The notes below the pieces were generated by a model. The model did no database searches. It saw only the letters and a program-made list of their open reading frames with translations, and was not told the origin of the DNA. DNA of 64,000 nucleotides from Panulirus ornatus (Eukaryota > Arthropoda > Malacostraca > Decapoda > Palinuridae): assembly GCF_036320965.1 (NCBI RefSeq), contig NC_092251.1, forward strand, positions 783,501 to 847,500, written 5' to 3'. Positions 42,901-57,900 of this stretch are shown here, piece by piece. Within the stretch, counting starts at the first letter, position 1; every line of letters begins with the position of its first letter. Made by a program: the position numbers and the translations under genes.

Positions 42901-45900
42901 TGAATATTGCTGCGTCTAGTTAGTGGTGGGGGTACACAAGCAGCCAGCTCTTAGGAGCAAAAACTAAAGTAAAGTCTAGAGAAGAAGGAAATTGAACCAA
43001 CACTGTGATGTAGGGCAAGCAGGTCAAGTTTTGAAATTAGCCTGAAAAAGTTTTTAAGTCAGACCACTTTTGACTTATCTTTCTCAAGTAAGGATGCAGA
43101 GCTAGAATCATCTCAGATGTGAGAGCAGTACTCCATGCAAGGATGAGTCGCTTCTTTGTATAAACAGAGCAGCCGTTCTGAAGAAGAGAAATTTCCACAT
43201 CTATATAGGATTTCCAGTACTTTAGAGGCAAACTTATCTGTTTCTGTAATGTGGGGTTTACAAGAAGGAAAATTGAAAGTCTTTTTGGATGATACGGTCC
43301 TTTAGAATGTATGGCAGATTATGGGTTGATCAAGAAGATTTATGGTAGCACAGAATAAGGTGCAGGGAGGAGAGTTAGGCTATAGGAAAAATGGGTAGAT
43401 TCAGTGTGAGAACTGATTAAGGCCATGGATATTTCAGATGAAGATGTTGAAGGAATTTTTGTGAATACATACAGTGTTAACATTTTGTGGATGGAGGTGT
43501 TGCAAATGGAGACATCGGTCTCACTTGAGTCAATGTAGTATGCAGTATTAAAAAGCAACAAGTGTTTTTGTAAGTATGAAAGTCTATGTACCACTTCAAC
43601 ATACTGGGCATTGGTTGAGGATGTTTATGGTTTCAGAGATTCTATGTATCTAAATGATCCATGTAGTCCATCTATATCTCAGATGCCCATGCCCTCCAGG
43701 AATTCTCATCAAGGGGATGGCCACACCAAAAGTCTCCACTTATCCCTGTCCTGATATTCTTTCCTTACATACACCATTCCATGCATTCTTCCACCAGTTC
43801 TCTCCCTCTTGTACTTTTCTACTCTATTTCCCTGTGTCATAGGTGGTCTTCCTCTCACATTAAGCCATTTGATTGTGCTATCATACGCTCTTTGTAAACT
43901 TGCCATCTTGCATTCTTTTCACATGCCCAAACCACCTAAAAGTATTGTTTCACCCACTCTACCACTCCACATTTCATTCCCTTTGCATTTTCTGCCATAC
44001 CACATTTTCATACACCCCTTTATTTTTTTCTTCATTTCATGTAGTCATACCACATGCTCCTCATAGGTAGCTCATTTCCACAGCCTGGACTCTTGACCTC
44101 TGTAACTCATTCCTTGTTCATGTTTCAGCTTCATAGGTCAGGGATGAGAGGACTATGCTGTCCCTTGATCATGTCTTGACTTCCACACTTCCTCTTTTAC
44201 CTTTCATTACTCTGTTAGGGGACCCAGTGACTCTTCTACCCTGTACTGCTTTTTCCCTTATCTAGTCTTTCTCCCCCATATCTAGAATGCAGTTTAGCAC
44301 TTTTTCGTCTTTAACTCTACAGGGTTTTGCAAAATCTGTACTTTCAATCTTGTTTCTTTTGAAACACCAGTACTTTTACTTTTAGTTGCATTTACCTCTA
44401 ATTTCCTATGCTTACAAGCATCATAAAACACTCTTACACCCTTCTGCTACTCATTTCACTCTCGGCAAACAACACTATCACCTGCAAACAGGCTTGTCAC
44501 TAATCACCATATTCACTACCACACTCTATCTCTGCACTCCTTTTCTCTAGTTTTGCTTTTTTACTTTCTTATCACTCTGTCCATATGTATATTAAAAAAC
44601 CACAGTGACATTATGTAGCCTTGCCTTACACCCTTATGTACACTGAAACTTTTGCTCAACTCTCCGTTCACTCTTAAACATACATTTGCTACTCTATAAA
44701 AGGTTCTCACACCATCCAACAGTTGTTCCCCTACCCCACATATCCTTAACACATCCTATAAAGCATCCCACTTGACTGTCATATGCTTTCTCCAGATCCA
44801 TAAAAGCTACATGCAGCTTATTACCTTTTACTAGTTACTTTTCCACTGTCATTTTCACCACAAAAATCTGATCCACACATCCCCTACCTCTTCCAAAACC
44901 CCCTTGCTCCTCACTTATTCTGCATTCATGCATTTCCATCTCTCTATCAATCAACACTCTTGCAAACATTTTTCCTGATATTCTCAGTAGACTTATTTCC
45001 TATATTTGTTACATACATCCTTCTTTTTTGAAAAAAGGAATAATGATAGCTTTCACCCAGTCCTAAGGCACAACCTTTGCTTCCATGCAGAATTTCATAT
45101 CAAATGCATCCACTCTATCACACTTTCTCCTCCATATTTCAGTATTTCAGATCCATATTTTAGTATTTCAGACATAATCCCATCCACTCCATGTGCCTTT
45201 CTTACCTTCAGCCTCATTATCACCCTTTTTACTTCCCTTTTTGTTATAGGCCTATGCACTTGTATTCTTTTCCTGTGATCCTCCACACCCATGCATGTAA
45301 CAACTCCTGTCTCACATTTTGTCACATACATCAAATCTTCAAAATACTCTTTCCATCTTCCTTTCAATTCCTCCTTTTGATTCAGCTACTCCTCTTCGTA
45401 GCTTTTTACATAAACAGTTCCACTCTTACATTGACCTCTTTCCTTTTTCTCCTCCTCTAGTACAATTTCTTATTTTCCCTAAACTTTTCACTCAACTTTC
45501 TTCCATAATCTTCATCTACTCCTTTGCTTTCATCTATTAACCTCTTAACATTCCAATTACACATCTTATATTCTTCCCTCCTTCTTTTTGCCAAACTTCT
45601 GCTGATACATTCCTATAGGGGAATCTACTATATGCCTTTTTCTTCTCTTTCATAGTATTTCTAATCTCATCTGTCCACCATACATTTCCCTTTTTATTCC
45701 TGTATCTCATGTCCTTGTATCCAAATACTAATTCTACAACCTTTAACAGTCTTTCTCTACACATTTTAACATCTCATTCACACATGACTGTATCCCTAAA
45801 TTTACTGCAGTTCCATCAAAACTTTCAGTCACCTTCCTTTCATCTCTTCCTTGCATTCGTTCTGATTCATCTTCTTACTTGCCAACACTTTCACCTCTCC

Positions 45901-48900
45901 ATTCCTCCTTACACCTTACCTCTACTGCCTCTTGATCCTCACTCTAACAAGAACCATGAAATGGTCAGTCTTCAAAGAATCCTCTCAACTATTTCATCTG
46001 GCACAGCCTTTCTCAAACATTCATCCAGTGCCACATAGTCTGTCAAACCGTTTTGTTCTTCTCTTCCATCATTTCTCATCCATGTATACCTGTGGATCAT
46101 CTTGTGCTGATTTTTTTTTTCTTTTTAACAAGGAATAAACCCTTTTCAGCACAGACATCCACAATATAACTTCATTCTCATTTACTCTAGGCATTCCCCA
46201 TTTACCAACTATTTTACCAGTTTCATCACATCCCACCTTCTCATTCATAGCACTCATTACAATAAAATTTCTCTGCTTCTCAAAACCATTTATACAGTCA
46301 TTAGAATTTCTCCAGAAATGCTTCATTTCTTTACCTTGCATAGTCTTCATTTTCACAGGCACATGTGCACATACCCATACATACTTCACAGTTCCAGTCT
46401 TTTCTTTCACCCACACTATTCTTGCTCCATTCCATCCATGCTCTATAACACCCTCTCATACCCTTGGTTATAGTACAATAGCACATTCTTCTTTCCCTGA
46501 TAATTTTCAATATTTCCCATTCATACCACTCCTCCTTCCATGCTTTTCTAATAAAGAATCAGAATGGACTTAATGATGGTAAAACAAATTATCTAAGAAG
46601 TATATTCAATCTAATCTTTTAAATAGATTATAAGTAATTTGAAAGACCACCAAAGATAGAATTTCATTTTCTTTCATTCGCTACATATTTCTTAAATTTT
46701 TTTTATTTTAATTCCAGCGTATCATGTAATACCAAAATGGGGTCAAAAAGAAGTTGAGTATGGCCAGGTGGTTGCAGTTGCCTTAGACTCCCATGGTGAT
46801 GTGGTTGTTTTCCATCGAGGTGAACGGTCATGGGATGGTTCAACTTTTATTGGGAATGACCTTCGGGACAAAGATAATGCTATTTCTCAGCCAACTCTAA
46901 TACATTTGAATAAGGACACTGGACAAATCTTACACAAGTGGGGAGAAAACTAGTAAGTGTATCTAAGTGTTTAATGTAGTATATGTTGGGCTTGCATTCC
47001 TATTTTTTTCCATTATATACCGTCAGGAATAACCATAATCCACCAAGTGTCTCTAAAACAGTTATTTTTTCTATATTCATAGTATATTACATTGTGAGAA
47101 GTAATAAAAATTTGTGGTATTGGAGGAAAATGGTTGAATGCAACAAAATCATTCAGGAAAATAGTAAAGCGTGTTTGAATATAGATGGTGGACTGAGTGA
47201 AAGTTTTGAGATGGATATGGGAGTGAGGCATGGCTGTGTTATTTCATCTTGATTTTATTTATAATCATGGATGCAGGTGAAAGAAAAATGAGAGCAGAAA
47301 GGAAGAAAGGGAACAAAGCTTGAGTTAGATAGAAAGACCTGCTTGCTAGTAACTCTTATTTGTGAACAATTCAGATTGCTAGTCAAAAGTAATGAAAAAT
47401 TACAAAGGATGCTGAATTAGTTTTGCAGGATGTGTAAAATGGGAATCTGACAATAAAGGCCTACCAGATTAAGGTCAGGATGTTTTTAAGGAGTTCCTAC
47501 CATGCTACAAGTACCTACAACAAAATTTATTTGGGGATTAGGGATAGTGTGTAGCACTCACCACCTATGTTGCAAGTTTCACATTACTTTTGTTCTCTGT
47601 TGTCACTGACATTTCAGTTGTTTCTCGCAAGTTTAACATTACTTTTGTTCTCTGTTGTCACTTACATCTCAGATGTTTCTCTTGGATCATGTGGCACTGT
47701 CTCAGTCATTTATCATCCTTAGAATATTTCAGTTCTCTTTTTCATCCAGATTTCTTATTGAAGAAGACATTAGATTTTATTGATGTTATTTTCATATTGA
47801 TATATTCCATGGGATTCCTGTAGATTTGTTATCTGTTCCTTCCACTTTGTGTAAAAGGAGAGGTCATTGTCTGTTAGGGCAAATATGGGTATGTTTATGG
47901 CAGTTCCAACTGTTATATGGATGTGAATCCTGGGCCTTGAATGCAAAGAAAAGGAAGAGGGAGGATATTTTAAAAACTAATTGCCTAAAGATGATGTGGT
48001 TGTTCTCTTTCTTATATTTTAAGTCACAAAATTTGCTTTCATTCTTTATGATTCTTTTCTTTGTTGAGACTGTTTTGTTTAGAGAACATAAGGCTTTTCT
48101 ATCCAGATATTTTTTTAAATGAATTTTGTGCTATATTCCTATCTAGTGTTATCAAACAACTTGATGTCTGGTTTGTGCAGCTATTGCAGCTAATTAGTTT
48201 TTTACCGTTTACTAAATATACCATTGATCCATTTATGTTGCTCTTAATTACTCTTAGGTGTCTATTTGGATTTTATCTCAGCTTTTCATGTTACTAAAGT
48301 ATTTGTACTTACTGTTGTCCTGACTAGGCTGCATACTTTTGTTTTTTCATTTAAATCTGATTTCCTTATTGTTCCTGCAAATGATGGCACTTCTTTCATT
48401 TGAATCTTTATTAATTTTATTACTACTTTTTATTTGTAGTGAATTATTTCTTTTTATTTCACCTTGTTACTTAATTTTCAGGTTTTTAATTCTTTGAATA
48501 TTTTCAAATATTGTTAGCAAAGTTGTTTTGAATGTCTGGAACTCACTTTTTTGTTGATGATGCTATTTCTACAAATTTAATTTATTTACATTCCTCTTCC
48601 TTTTCAGTTTCTTACTTAATGCTGTTTAGCTCTTGTGTATCAACAATGTTTTATGAGGGTTTTCAGGTATAGTTAGTAAACAATCATTTTAGATGCCAGC
48701 ACTTTTTCGTTCACTTCATGTTATTTCTGTTCGTGATCACATCATTTGTTTTTTATTTTCATGAACTCTTATATGTTCTGTAAACTTTAATTACATTCAT
48801 AGTAGTGAGTTTAGATGTAATAATATTAGTAAGGCTTGCAATCCAAATGTATGTGATTCTGGATGACTGAGGACTTCATTCCATGATATCTCTTTGAAAT

Positions 48901-51900
48901 TTGCATTTCTCTCCTTTGTAGAAACTACAACTCTGGGGTTTCATTTTACTTTTACTCCAGGATATTCTATGGGAGATGTGTCTTAATTCGTTTCTGGCTG
49001 AAAATTGTAGATCCTGGCATGTGTGTTGCTCACAGCTATGGGATAGAATTACCTGAATTGATGTGGTTTATGGGGTGATGTGCTGTTAGTGGGCTAAATC
49101 ACTGCATATCAAGCAGTCAGCTTAAATAATGGAAAATGAATTGGATATAGAAAAATTTCTGTCTATGCATATGTATGACGCCTGTTCCAAATGGAACTCC
49201 CTCAAAGGGGTGGCCATGGCAACAGTCTCCATAACTAAAGAACTCCTGTCCCGCTTCTTATCCTTTAATGCCTCACCCTTAACAGGCCACTGGCATAGGG
49301 CAAGTTTAGTGCAGTGTTTGCAGAGGCTCTTGCCTAATGTTCCTAATGACTACTTTTATCTATTGCTATTACCTAATATTTCTACCAAATGTTTCTACCT
49401 AATGCTCCTGCCTAAATGTTCCTACATTCTGCTTCTGTCTAATGCACCAGCCACTTTGCCAAAAGGCAGGGATAGCACATAGTGCTCACCACAGGAAAAT
49501 CTAGAGTTACGAAGAATGAGCTGCATGAGTTAAGCATTGTCGAGTGTTGAATATGACAAGGAGAGATTGTATGTTTTTGGATAGAATGCCAGTAGTCCAC
49601 ATATTAGTAAGGCAGAATGAAAAGATGGCTACCTAGGTCAGATGAATGCAATTTGACAAATTCAGAAGTGCTGGCTCACTAAGCATTTGTCACTAATGCT
49701 CCTGATACCCAGGTGGGTAATACTGGTTGTATACCTCCCTGGTTGTTGGCTGCCTACCAACTACTACCTAGTAAGAAAAATTTCAGTTGATGTATTTTTC
49801 CAACATTTTCTTTTACCTACTGTGGTGTTTTATGCAAAACATCTAGTTTTTCTTTTTGTTACTGTTATTGAGTGTCTGATATCAATGATATAAACAGTAT
49901 TGAAGCTATTATTTTTTCTTGTAGCAATCTTGATAAAACATCATCCTCATCAGACACTGTTCCTTATGCCAGTACCTTGTATTTTCTGTTTATTAGAAAC
50001 TCTCTGACCCATCTTCCTAGTTTAACATGTGCATTTTTTGTCAAATTTTCTTAATGAAATTTTTCACATGACTTAAAAGATACAAAAAATTTATATTCTC
50101 CTTCCTTGCATGTAGTCTCATGTATGTAGTGCCTCATGAGTTTTTGTTCTTTCTGCCATCTTGATTTCATAGAATTGCTCAATGTTGACAATGCCAAACT
50201 GTTAAGAGATATTTGAAAGTTGTAATCATGTCTCCTCTTTCTTTTCACCTCTGGCTAAGGCAAATTCATTGCCACTGGCCTCCTTTTACCACAGTTCCTT
50301 TTTATCATATATGTAAATTTGATATTTGCTAACAGATGATAGTTTGTATTAATCCTGAATGTAGCTTTGACATTAAAGAATAGATTAAAACATCTTCTTC
50401 CTGAACACTTTCCCTAATGTGAATTTCTGGTCATACGCCAATCATTATATCTAATTCAAGTCATAACTAAGCCACTTTTCATTGTATCCCAATTTAGTAA
50501 GTTTGCATTTATTTAGGCTGATTTACATTAACCGTATATCCAGCCAACGCTGGAGATTGTCTGTCTCTTTGTGTGTTTATGAAGTCCTGTTCATTACCCA
50601 CAGTAGTTCCATTATGACTCTAGCATCATCAACATACATACTTAAGGAGGTCATGTGTAACATATCTTTGGTATTTGAGACAGTGAGCTCCATTGTGGAC
50701 TAAAGAGATGGAAATTATGTATTATATGTTCTGGACTGTCAGAAGGCATTTGACACTACACCACATACAAGTTGGATTTTCAGATAGGCATATAGGGGAG
50801 ATTCCTTCAGTGAAGAAAATTATTTTTGTGGAAGGAAACAGAGATTCATATCAAAAGGAGTCTATTAGAAATTGGTTTGAGTTTACCAGTGGTGTGCTGC
50901 ATGGCTTAATCTTGGGACCAGTGCTGTCCTTGATCAGTGTACTATAAGTGACATACAAGACACACTGGACTCATGCCTGAAAGTGTTTGCAGATGATGAT
51001 AAAGTCATGAGAGGAATAGGGAATGATGGTTGTTTCAACATAAAAAGGGACTTTGATGAGCTCCTAAGTTGTATGACATAAGTTCAACTGGATGAAAATG
51101 GAAGTTATAAGAAAGATATGCAAGCTGATGAAGTAGATATTCACATGAATGAAAATGTGGGATAATGGTGTAAACATGTTAGATGTACATTGAGTGAAAG
51201 ATTAGTGTAAGTAATAGCTGGATAGAGTTACCGTATTGATCCTGAAGGCCCAGGTTACATATGTAGTTGTTTCCAGAGGAGTGACTGCTTGCTTTACAGA
51301 CTGAGAATGGGTTATGAAAGAGATTGAAAAAGGAAATGATATGCTAGTTTTGATGAAATTTTTTTTATTCCCACCACAAGGTAATGATATTTATTCCATA
51401 ATATCATTTTTTACTTCATTTATATCAAAGTCTTTTTGCTGCCTTTTGTTTCAAAAGCACATTATCTTTAGGAATTTAACAGATGTAAGTTTCCATGTGC
51501 CCTCTTCATTCTTAACATCACTGAAAAGAATGTTTTGTTTACTGGTTGGAATTATTGTAACCTCATATCTCCCATCATATTAAATCAAATTTAGCAATGA
51601 CTTATGTCCCACAGTTTCTTCATGCCTCATGGTTTGACTTTGGATAAGGATGACAACATCTGGGTTACTGATGTGGGACTCCATCAAGTTTTGAAGTTCC
51701 CTGCAGGATATGGTCAGGGACAGCCACTACTAAAGCTTGGCACAAGGTAAGATTCACTTAATGTATCAGCCTAGGACCATGGACACAATGCACTTTTCTC
51801 CCTTGATTATTCTTTTTTAGTAGCCAGGTTCACAACTTGGTCCTACATAGTTGTTAAATACTCCTTTTTGGATAACCAGTTGTTTTACTAATATTGGTAT

Positions 51901-54900
51901 ATACAAGTAATTTTACTTTTTCTTATTTAGATGTTTAGCTGATGGTAACATAGCTTTTGCCATTTGCCTTTCCTTAATGTAGACAATAAGTCTTGTTTCA
52001 AGAACAAAGACAGTAGTAGAAATAATTACAAATCATTGAATTTGATCACTTAAAAGTAGGTCGCCTTCCACAAACTATAAAATCATTCTCAAGTTAAGCT
52101 GACCAGTAAGTAGCAGCACCTCTACTAAATGTCATTATATTGTCTGCATTCTAAGTTTCATCACTTGTCTTATTCCATTCATCTTCCATTCCAGTTACAA
52201 CAGAATTACTTTACATCAGTGCCAATTTTTTCTTACATAGTTTCTTTCTAGGTGTTAAAGGATGAACCTTATTAGCTTTCTACCATTTTAGAAGAAAGTT
52301 AGAGAACAATCATAGATATTGTCCAATACATTGTTCTTGTGGAGCTGAATACTCTTATTGCACTCTGAAAAGAATATAAAGCCACCTAAGGTTGTTGATG
52401 AACTTGCTGGTTTGCATGAATTTTTGTGTTTTAGTTAGATATTGAGGTGGATTTAAATCTTAGTCATTTGTTTAAAAATCTCCCTCACAGTATCTGAATA
52501 TTGTTGTTGACCATGATATTAGCCTTGAATTGCAAGTCATCTTTCTGAAGTATCTGAACTGTGTATTATTTGACAACGGGTAAGTCATTTATCAACATAG
52601 TCAAGAGTTTGATAGAAGTGTACTCAAACTTCTATTCGCTGGATGGAAGCCAACAAAAGTAGGGGCACCTTTTCAAAAAACATTTGATGCAGTGAACAAT
52701 AAGATTGTGTGTGTAAAGAGAGTAAGAGATGAGGTTCCACAAATTTAACATTTCCCACCCATATGCAGAAGTAGGTAATCACACAGACACAAGCGCAGAT
52801 GCAAAATTAGAATAAGGTTTCTTCCCCAGTAAAGTAGTCCTGTTTAACAGTTTCATTTTAATGTTGGTCAGGTATGGGAGAAATTATTTAGTTTAGGAAG
52901 TTAGTGATCCATTTTTATGTAGTTGATGTAACATAACTCATCACTTTTTTTTTCTTTTTTGTAGATCCTAAAGCTTTATAGAGAAGAGCTAAAAAGATAA
53001 AAACTTGATCCACCCCATTAGATTGGGAATGGAGTAATGGTAGATCAATAGTTTGACCCCACAACATCTCCAGATGAATATTTATGCAAGCTGAGCAATG
53101 CTCCTAGATGGATGTTTGCACATCAAGTTTCATACCTCAGTTTCAAGTCTGTGCGAAGCCTGTGCAGTGGCTGAGTTGGCAGTGCACATTGATTTCTCCC
53201 CACAGTCAGTCATCTTCCAGCCATGCTAATGAGAGCTAATTTTTGTGAGATTTCAAGGGAGGAAATTAAGAGGCTTATAGCTAGATTAAGAGGTTGATCC
53301 TGAATTATTTGACAGGGATGACCTGTCTGTGGATAATGTGTGAGTGATTTTATGGACTCTGACTCCTTGTGGTAGCTAGACAGCAAATGATTGTTTTGAT
53401 TAGTCTGTTTTGTGTGTTTTGAAGCTTTTTTTTCATTTGCTTTTGACAGGGTGGGTGACCAGGCAAGTGAGATGTAGTTTTGGAAAAAGTGGTTGTGTTG
53501 ATGTTTTTGGTGTAAGAAGTGAATGTTGTGTGTGCTACATGTGATGGCCAGAATAGTTGAGTAGAAATGATTGGCCTTCAGGGTGAGTGGAGGGTACCGA
53601 TTGGATTCATTTCTGTCTAGGTTTAAAATGGTGAAGACTTGTATGGAGAGACAGGCATTCTGTTCTGGGTGAGCCATTTCTCCAGTTATTTAATGTAGTA
53701 TTGCATTTTTGTCGTTGATTCTGTATTGTCTGGGTGTTGTGGTGTGACTAAAAGATAGTCAGTAAATGAGAGAACATTCATACTGGTCTGTAGGAGGTAA
53801 TGGGAGGTCATGCAGGAAGATATTTAAGAAAGCTTGAAAAGAATCGCTCCTTGAAGAACTCGATTGTAGAGCTTAGGGATGAAGCCTATGTGATTGACTT
53901 TTGCATAGCAGCTGTGAAGTTGGCCAGCTACATTTTGGCATTGTTGTGGAGGGTGGCATCAAGTATCTTTTGTGTAAAGATGTGTCAGGGAACAGTGTCA
54001 TAGAAATACTTATTTGATGTCTGTTACCAATGATATTGCTTACATATATGATATATATTTCTAAGTGTGAAAAATCATATGCTTAAGTTTATTGCTTATA
54101 AAAATGAATAATCATTCCATTGATATTTAGATATGGAAATAATGAATTATTAGACATACAGTTGCAAAAGCAACTCTTATCTGTGATGGTAATGGTGTTG
54201 CAGGTTGTTTATTGATTTTATAAAACTACATATACTAATGTAATGTTTTTTATATTTTTTTGTGAATAATTCACTTTGTAAGCATAAAACCATTTTTCAT
54301 AAAACTAGAAAAAACTAGTTTGTATAACCATTGAGAAGTAACTGAATTGCAAAGTTCATGGGGTAAATACAAGTTACATGAGTGAAACAAATATCTGTGG
54401 ACGTGGGTTAGAAATATAGAATGCAGTAAGTTTTGTTGCAGGTAATAGTTGATAGGCAACCAGCAACCTGGCTATCAGGAGGATTAGTGAAAGCTGCGTA
54501 GTGAGGCAGCACTTCATTGGTTATCAGATTGCACTCCACTGACTCAGGTAGTGCCGGGAAGAGATGAAGAAAGGCTATATCCACTCAAATCCTTTCTTCA
54601 GTTGACATGTATAATGCACTGAAACTGCAGCTCTTTAACCACAAACAGGCCCCACAGACCTCTCCATGGTTTTGTCCCGGAAGTTTCATATGCCCTGGTT
54701 CAGGCTATTGACAGCACATCGACCCATTTACCTAATCATTCCAGTTAACTTTATTCCGTGCATACCTTTCACTCTCCTCCATGTTTAGGCCCCTGTCAGT
54801 CAAAATCTTTTTCACTCCATCCTTTTATCTCCAATTTGCTTCCTCTGTTCACCTTGTTCCCTCCACTTTTGAAATGTATATCCTCTTTGTAGAAATGTAT

Positions 54901-57900
54901 ATCCTCTTTGTCAACATTTCCTCACTCATTCTCTTCAGATGCATAAATGATTTCAGTGCACCTTATGCTCTCTCAAACCACACTTTTTATTACCACACAT
55001 CTCTCTTACCCTTTTATTACTTACTCGATCAAAACATTTCACATCACACATTTTCCTTAAACATTACATTTCCAGCACATCTACCTCCTCTGTGCAACCC
55101 TATCTGTAACCCATGCCCTGCATCCATATAATATTGTTTGGATTGCTATTCCTTCAAACATACCAATTTTTGCTCTCCCAGATAACATTCTCTCTTTCCA
55201 CACATTATTCATCTCTCCCAGAACCTTCACTGCCTAACCCCATCCTATGACTCACTTCCACTACCATGGTTCCATTTGCTACCATGTCCACTTCCAGGTA
55301 TCTAAAACACTTTCAGTTTTTCTTCATTCAAACTTACCTCCCAACTAACGTGTCCCTCAACCCTGCGTCAGCAAGGTAGTGCCAGGAAGCAGACGAAGAA
55401 TGGCCCATCCATCTATATACATAAACACCCTTACACGCACATATATATACATATATGGAAAGAGGGGCAAGTATGAAGTCTGTTGGGGATGAGAGAGCTT
55501 GGGAAGTGAGTCAGTTGTTGTTTGCTGATGATACAGCGCTGGTGGCTGATTCATGTGAGAAACTGCAGAAGCTGGTGACTGAGTTTGGTAAAGTGTGTGA
55601 AAGAAGAAAGTTAAGAGTGAATGTGAATAAGAGCAAGGTTATTAGGTACAGTAGGGTTGAGGGTCCATTCAATTGGGAGGTAAGTTTGAATGGAGAAAAA
55701 CTGGAGGAAGTAAAGTGTTTTAGATATCTGGGAGTGGATCTGGCAGCGGATGGAACCATGGAAGCGGAAGTGGATCATAGGGTGGGGGAGGGGGCGAAAA
55801 TTCTGGGAGCCTTGAAGAATGTGTGGAAGTCAAGAACATTATCTCGGAAAGCAAAAATGGGTATGTTCGAAGGAATAGTGGTTCCAACAATGTTGTATGG
55901 TTGCGAGGCGTGGGCTATGGATAGAGTTGTGCGCAGGAGGATGGATGTGCTGGAAATGAGATGTTTGAGGACAATGTGTGGTGTGAGGTGGTTTGATCGA
56001 GTAAGTAACGTAAGGGTAAGAGAGATGTGTGGAAATAAAAAGAGCGTGGTTGAGAGAGCAGAGGAGGGTGTTTTGAAATGGTTTGGGCACATGGAGAGAA
56101 TGAGTGGGGAAAGATTGACCGAGAGGATATATGTGTCGGAGGTGGAGGGAGCGAGGAGAAGTGGGAGACCAAATTGGAGGTGGAAAGATGGAGTGAAAAA
56201 GATTTTGTGTGATCGGGGCCTGAACATGCAGGAGGGTGAAAGGAGGGCAAGGAATAGAGTGAATTGGATCGATGTGGTATACCGGGGTTGACGTGCTGTC
56301 AGTGGATTGAATCAGGGCATGTGAAGCGTCTGGGGTAAACCATGGAAAGCTGTGTAGGTATGTATATTTGCGTGTGTGGACGTATGTATATACAGGTGTA
56401 TGGGGGTGGGTTGGGCCATTTCTTTCATCTGTTTCCTTGCGCTACCTCGCAAACACGGGAGACAGCGGAAAAAAAAAAACATAACATAAACATGTATTCA
56501 TATGCATACACAGATATGTATACATATGTACATAGTCATACTTGCTTGCCTTCATCCATTCTTCGTCCACCTGGCCCCACAGGATACAGCAACACTACCC
56601 GCTGCTTCAGCGAGGGAGTACCAGGAAAAGACAAAAAAGGGCCACATACATTCACACTTAATCTCTAGCTTTCATCTGTAATGGACTGAAACCACAGCTG
56701 CCTGTGCATATCTATGCCCCACAGATATATCACATGCCCTGATACAGTCCACTGACAGTATGTCAACCCAGGTATACCACATTGTTACAACTCACTCTAT
56801 TCCTTGCACGCCTCTCACCCTTCTGTATGTTCAGGCCCCGATCTCTCAAAATCTTTTTCAATCCATCCTTCCACCTTCAATTTGGTCTCCCGCTTCTCCT
56901 TGTTCTCTCCACCTCTGACATATAACCTCTTTGTTAGTCTTTCCTCACTCATTTTCTCCATATGTCTAGACCATTTCAACACACCCTCTTCTGCTCTCTC
57001 AACCACACCTTTTATTTCTACACATATCTCTTACCCTTTCATTACTTACTTATCAAACCACATCACATCACATGTTGTCTTCATACATTTCATTTCCAAC
57101 ACATCCACCCTTCTCCGTACAACCATATCTATGTGCCTCACAAGCATATATTATTGGAACTATCATTCCTTCAAACATACCCATTTTTGCTCTCTGAGAT
57201 AATGTTATCTCCTTCCACACATTCTTCATCGCTCCCAGAACCATCGCCCCCTCCCTCACCCTGTGACTCACTTGCGCTTCCATGGTTCCATCCACTGCTA
57301 AGTCCACTCCCAGATATTGAAAACACTTTTTCCTCCAATTTTTCTCCATTTAAACTTTTTTTTTTATTATACTTTGTTGCTGTCTCCCGCGTTAGCGAGG
57401 TAGCGTAAGGAAATAGACAAAAGAATGGCCCAACTCACCCACATACACATGTATATACATACACGTCCATCTACGCACATATACATAACCATCCCTGGGG
57501 ACAGGGGATTAAGAATACTTCCCACGTATTCCCTGCGTGTTGTAGAAGGCGACTAAAAGGGGAGGGAGCGGGGGGCTGGAAATCCTCCCGTCTCGTTTTT
57601 TTTTTAATTTTCCAAAAGAAGGAACAGAGGGGGCCAGGTGAGGATATTCCAAAAAAGGCCCAGTCCTCTGTTCCTAACGCTACCTCGCTAATGCGGGAAA
57701 TGGCGAATAGTTTAAAAGAAAAAAGAAGAAACATCTCAACGTATACATTATATATATATACATACACAGACATATACATATATACACATGTACATAATTC
57801 ATACTGTCTGCCCTTATTCATTCCCGTCACCACCCCGCCACACATGAAATAACAACCCCCTCCCCCTGCATGTGTGCGAGGTAGCGCTAGGAAAGACAAC

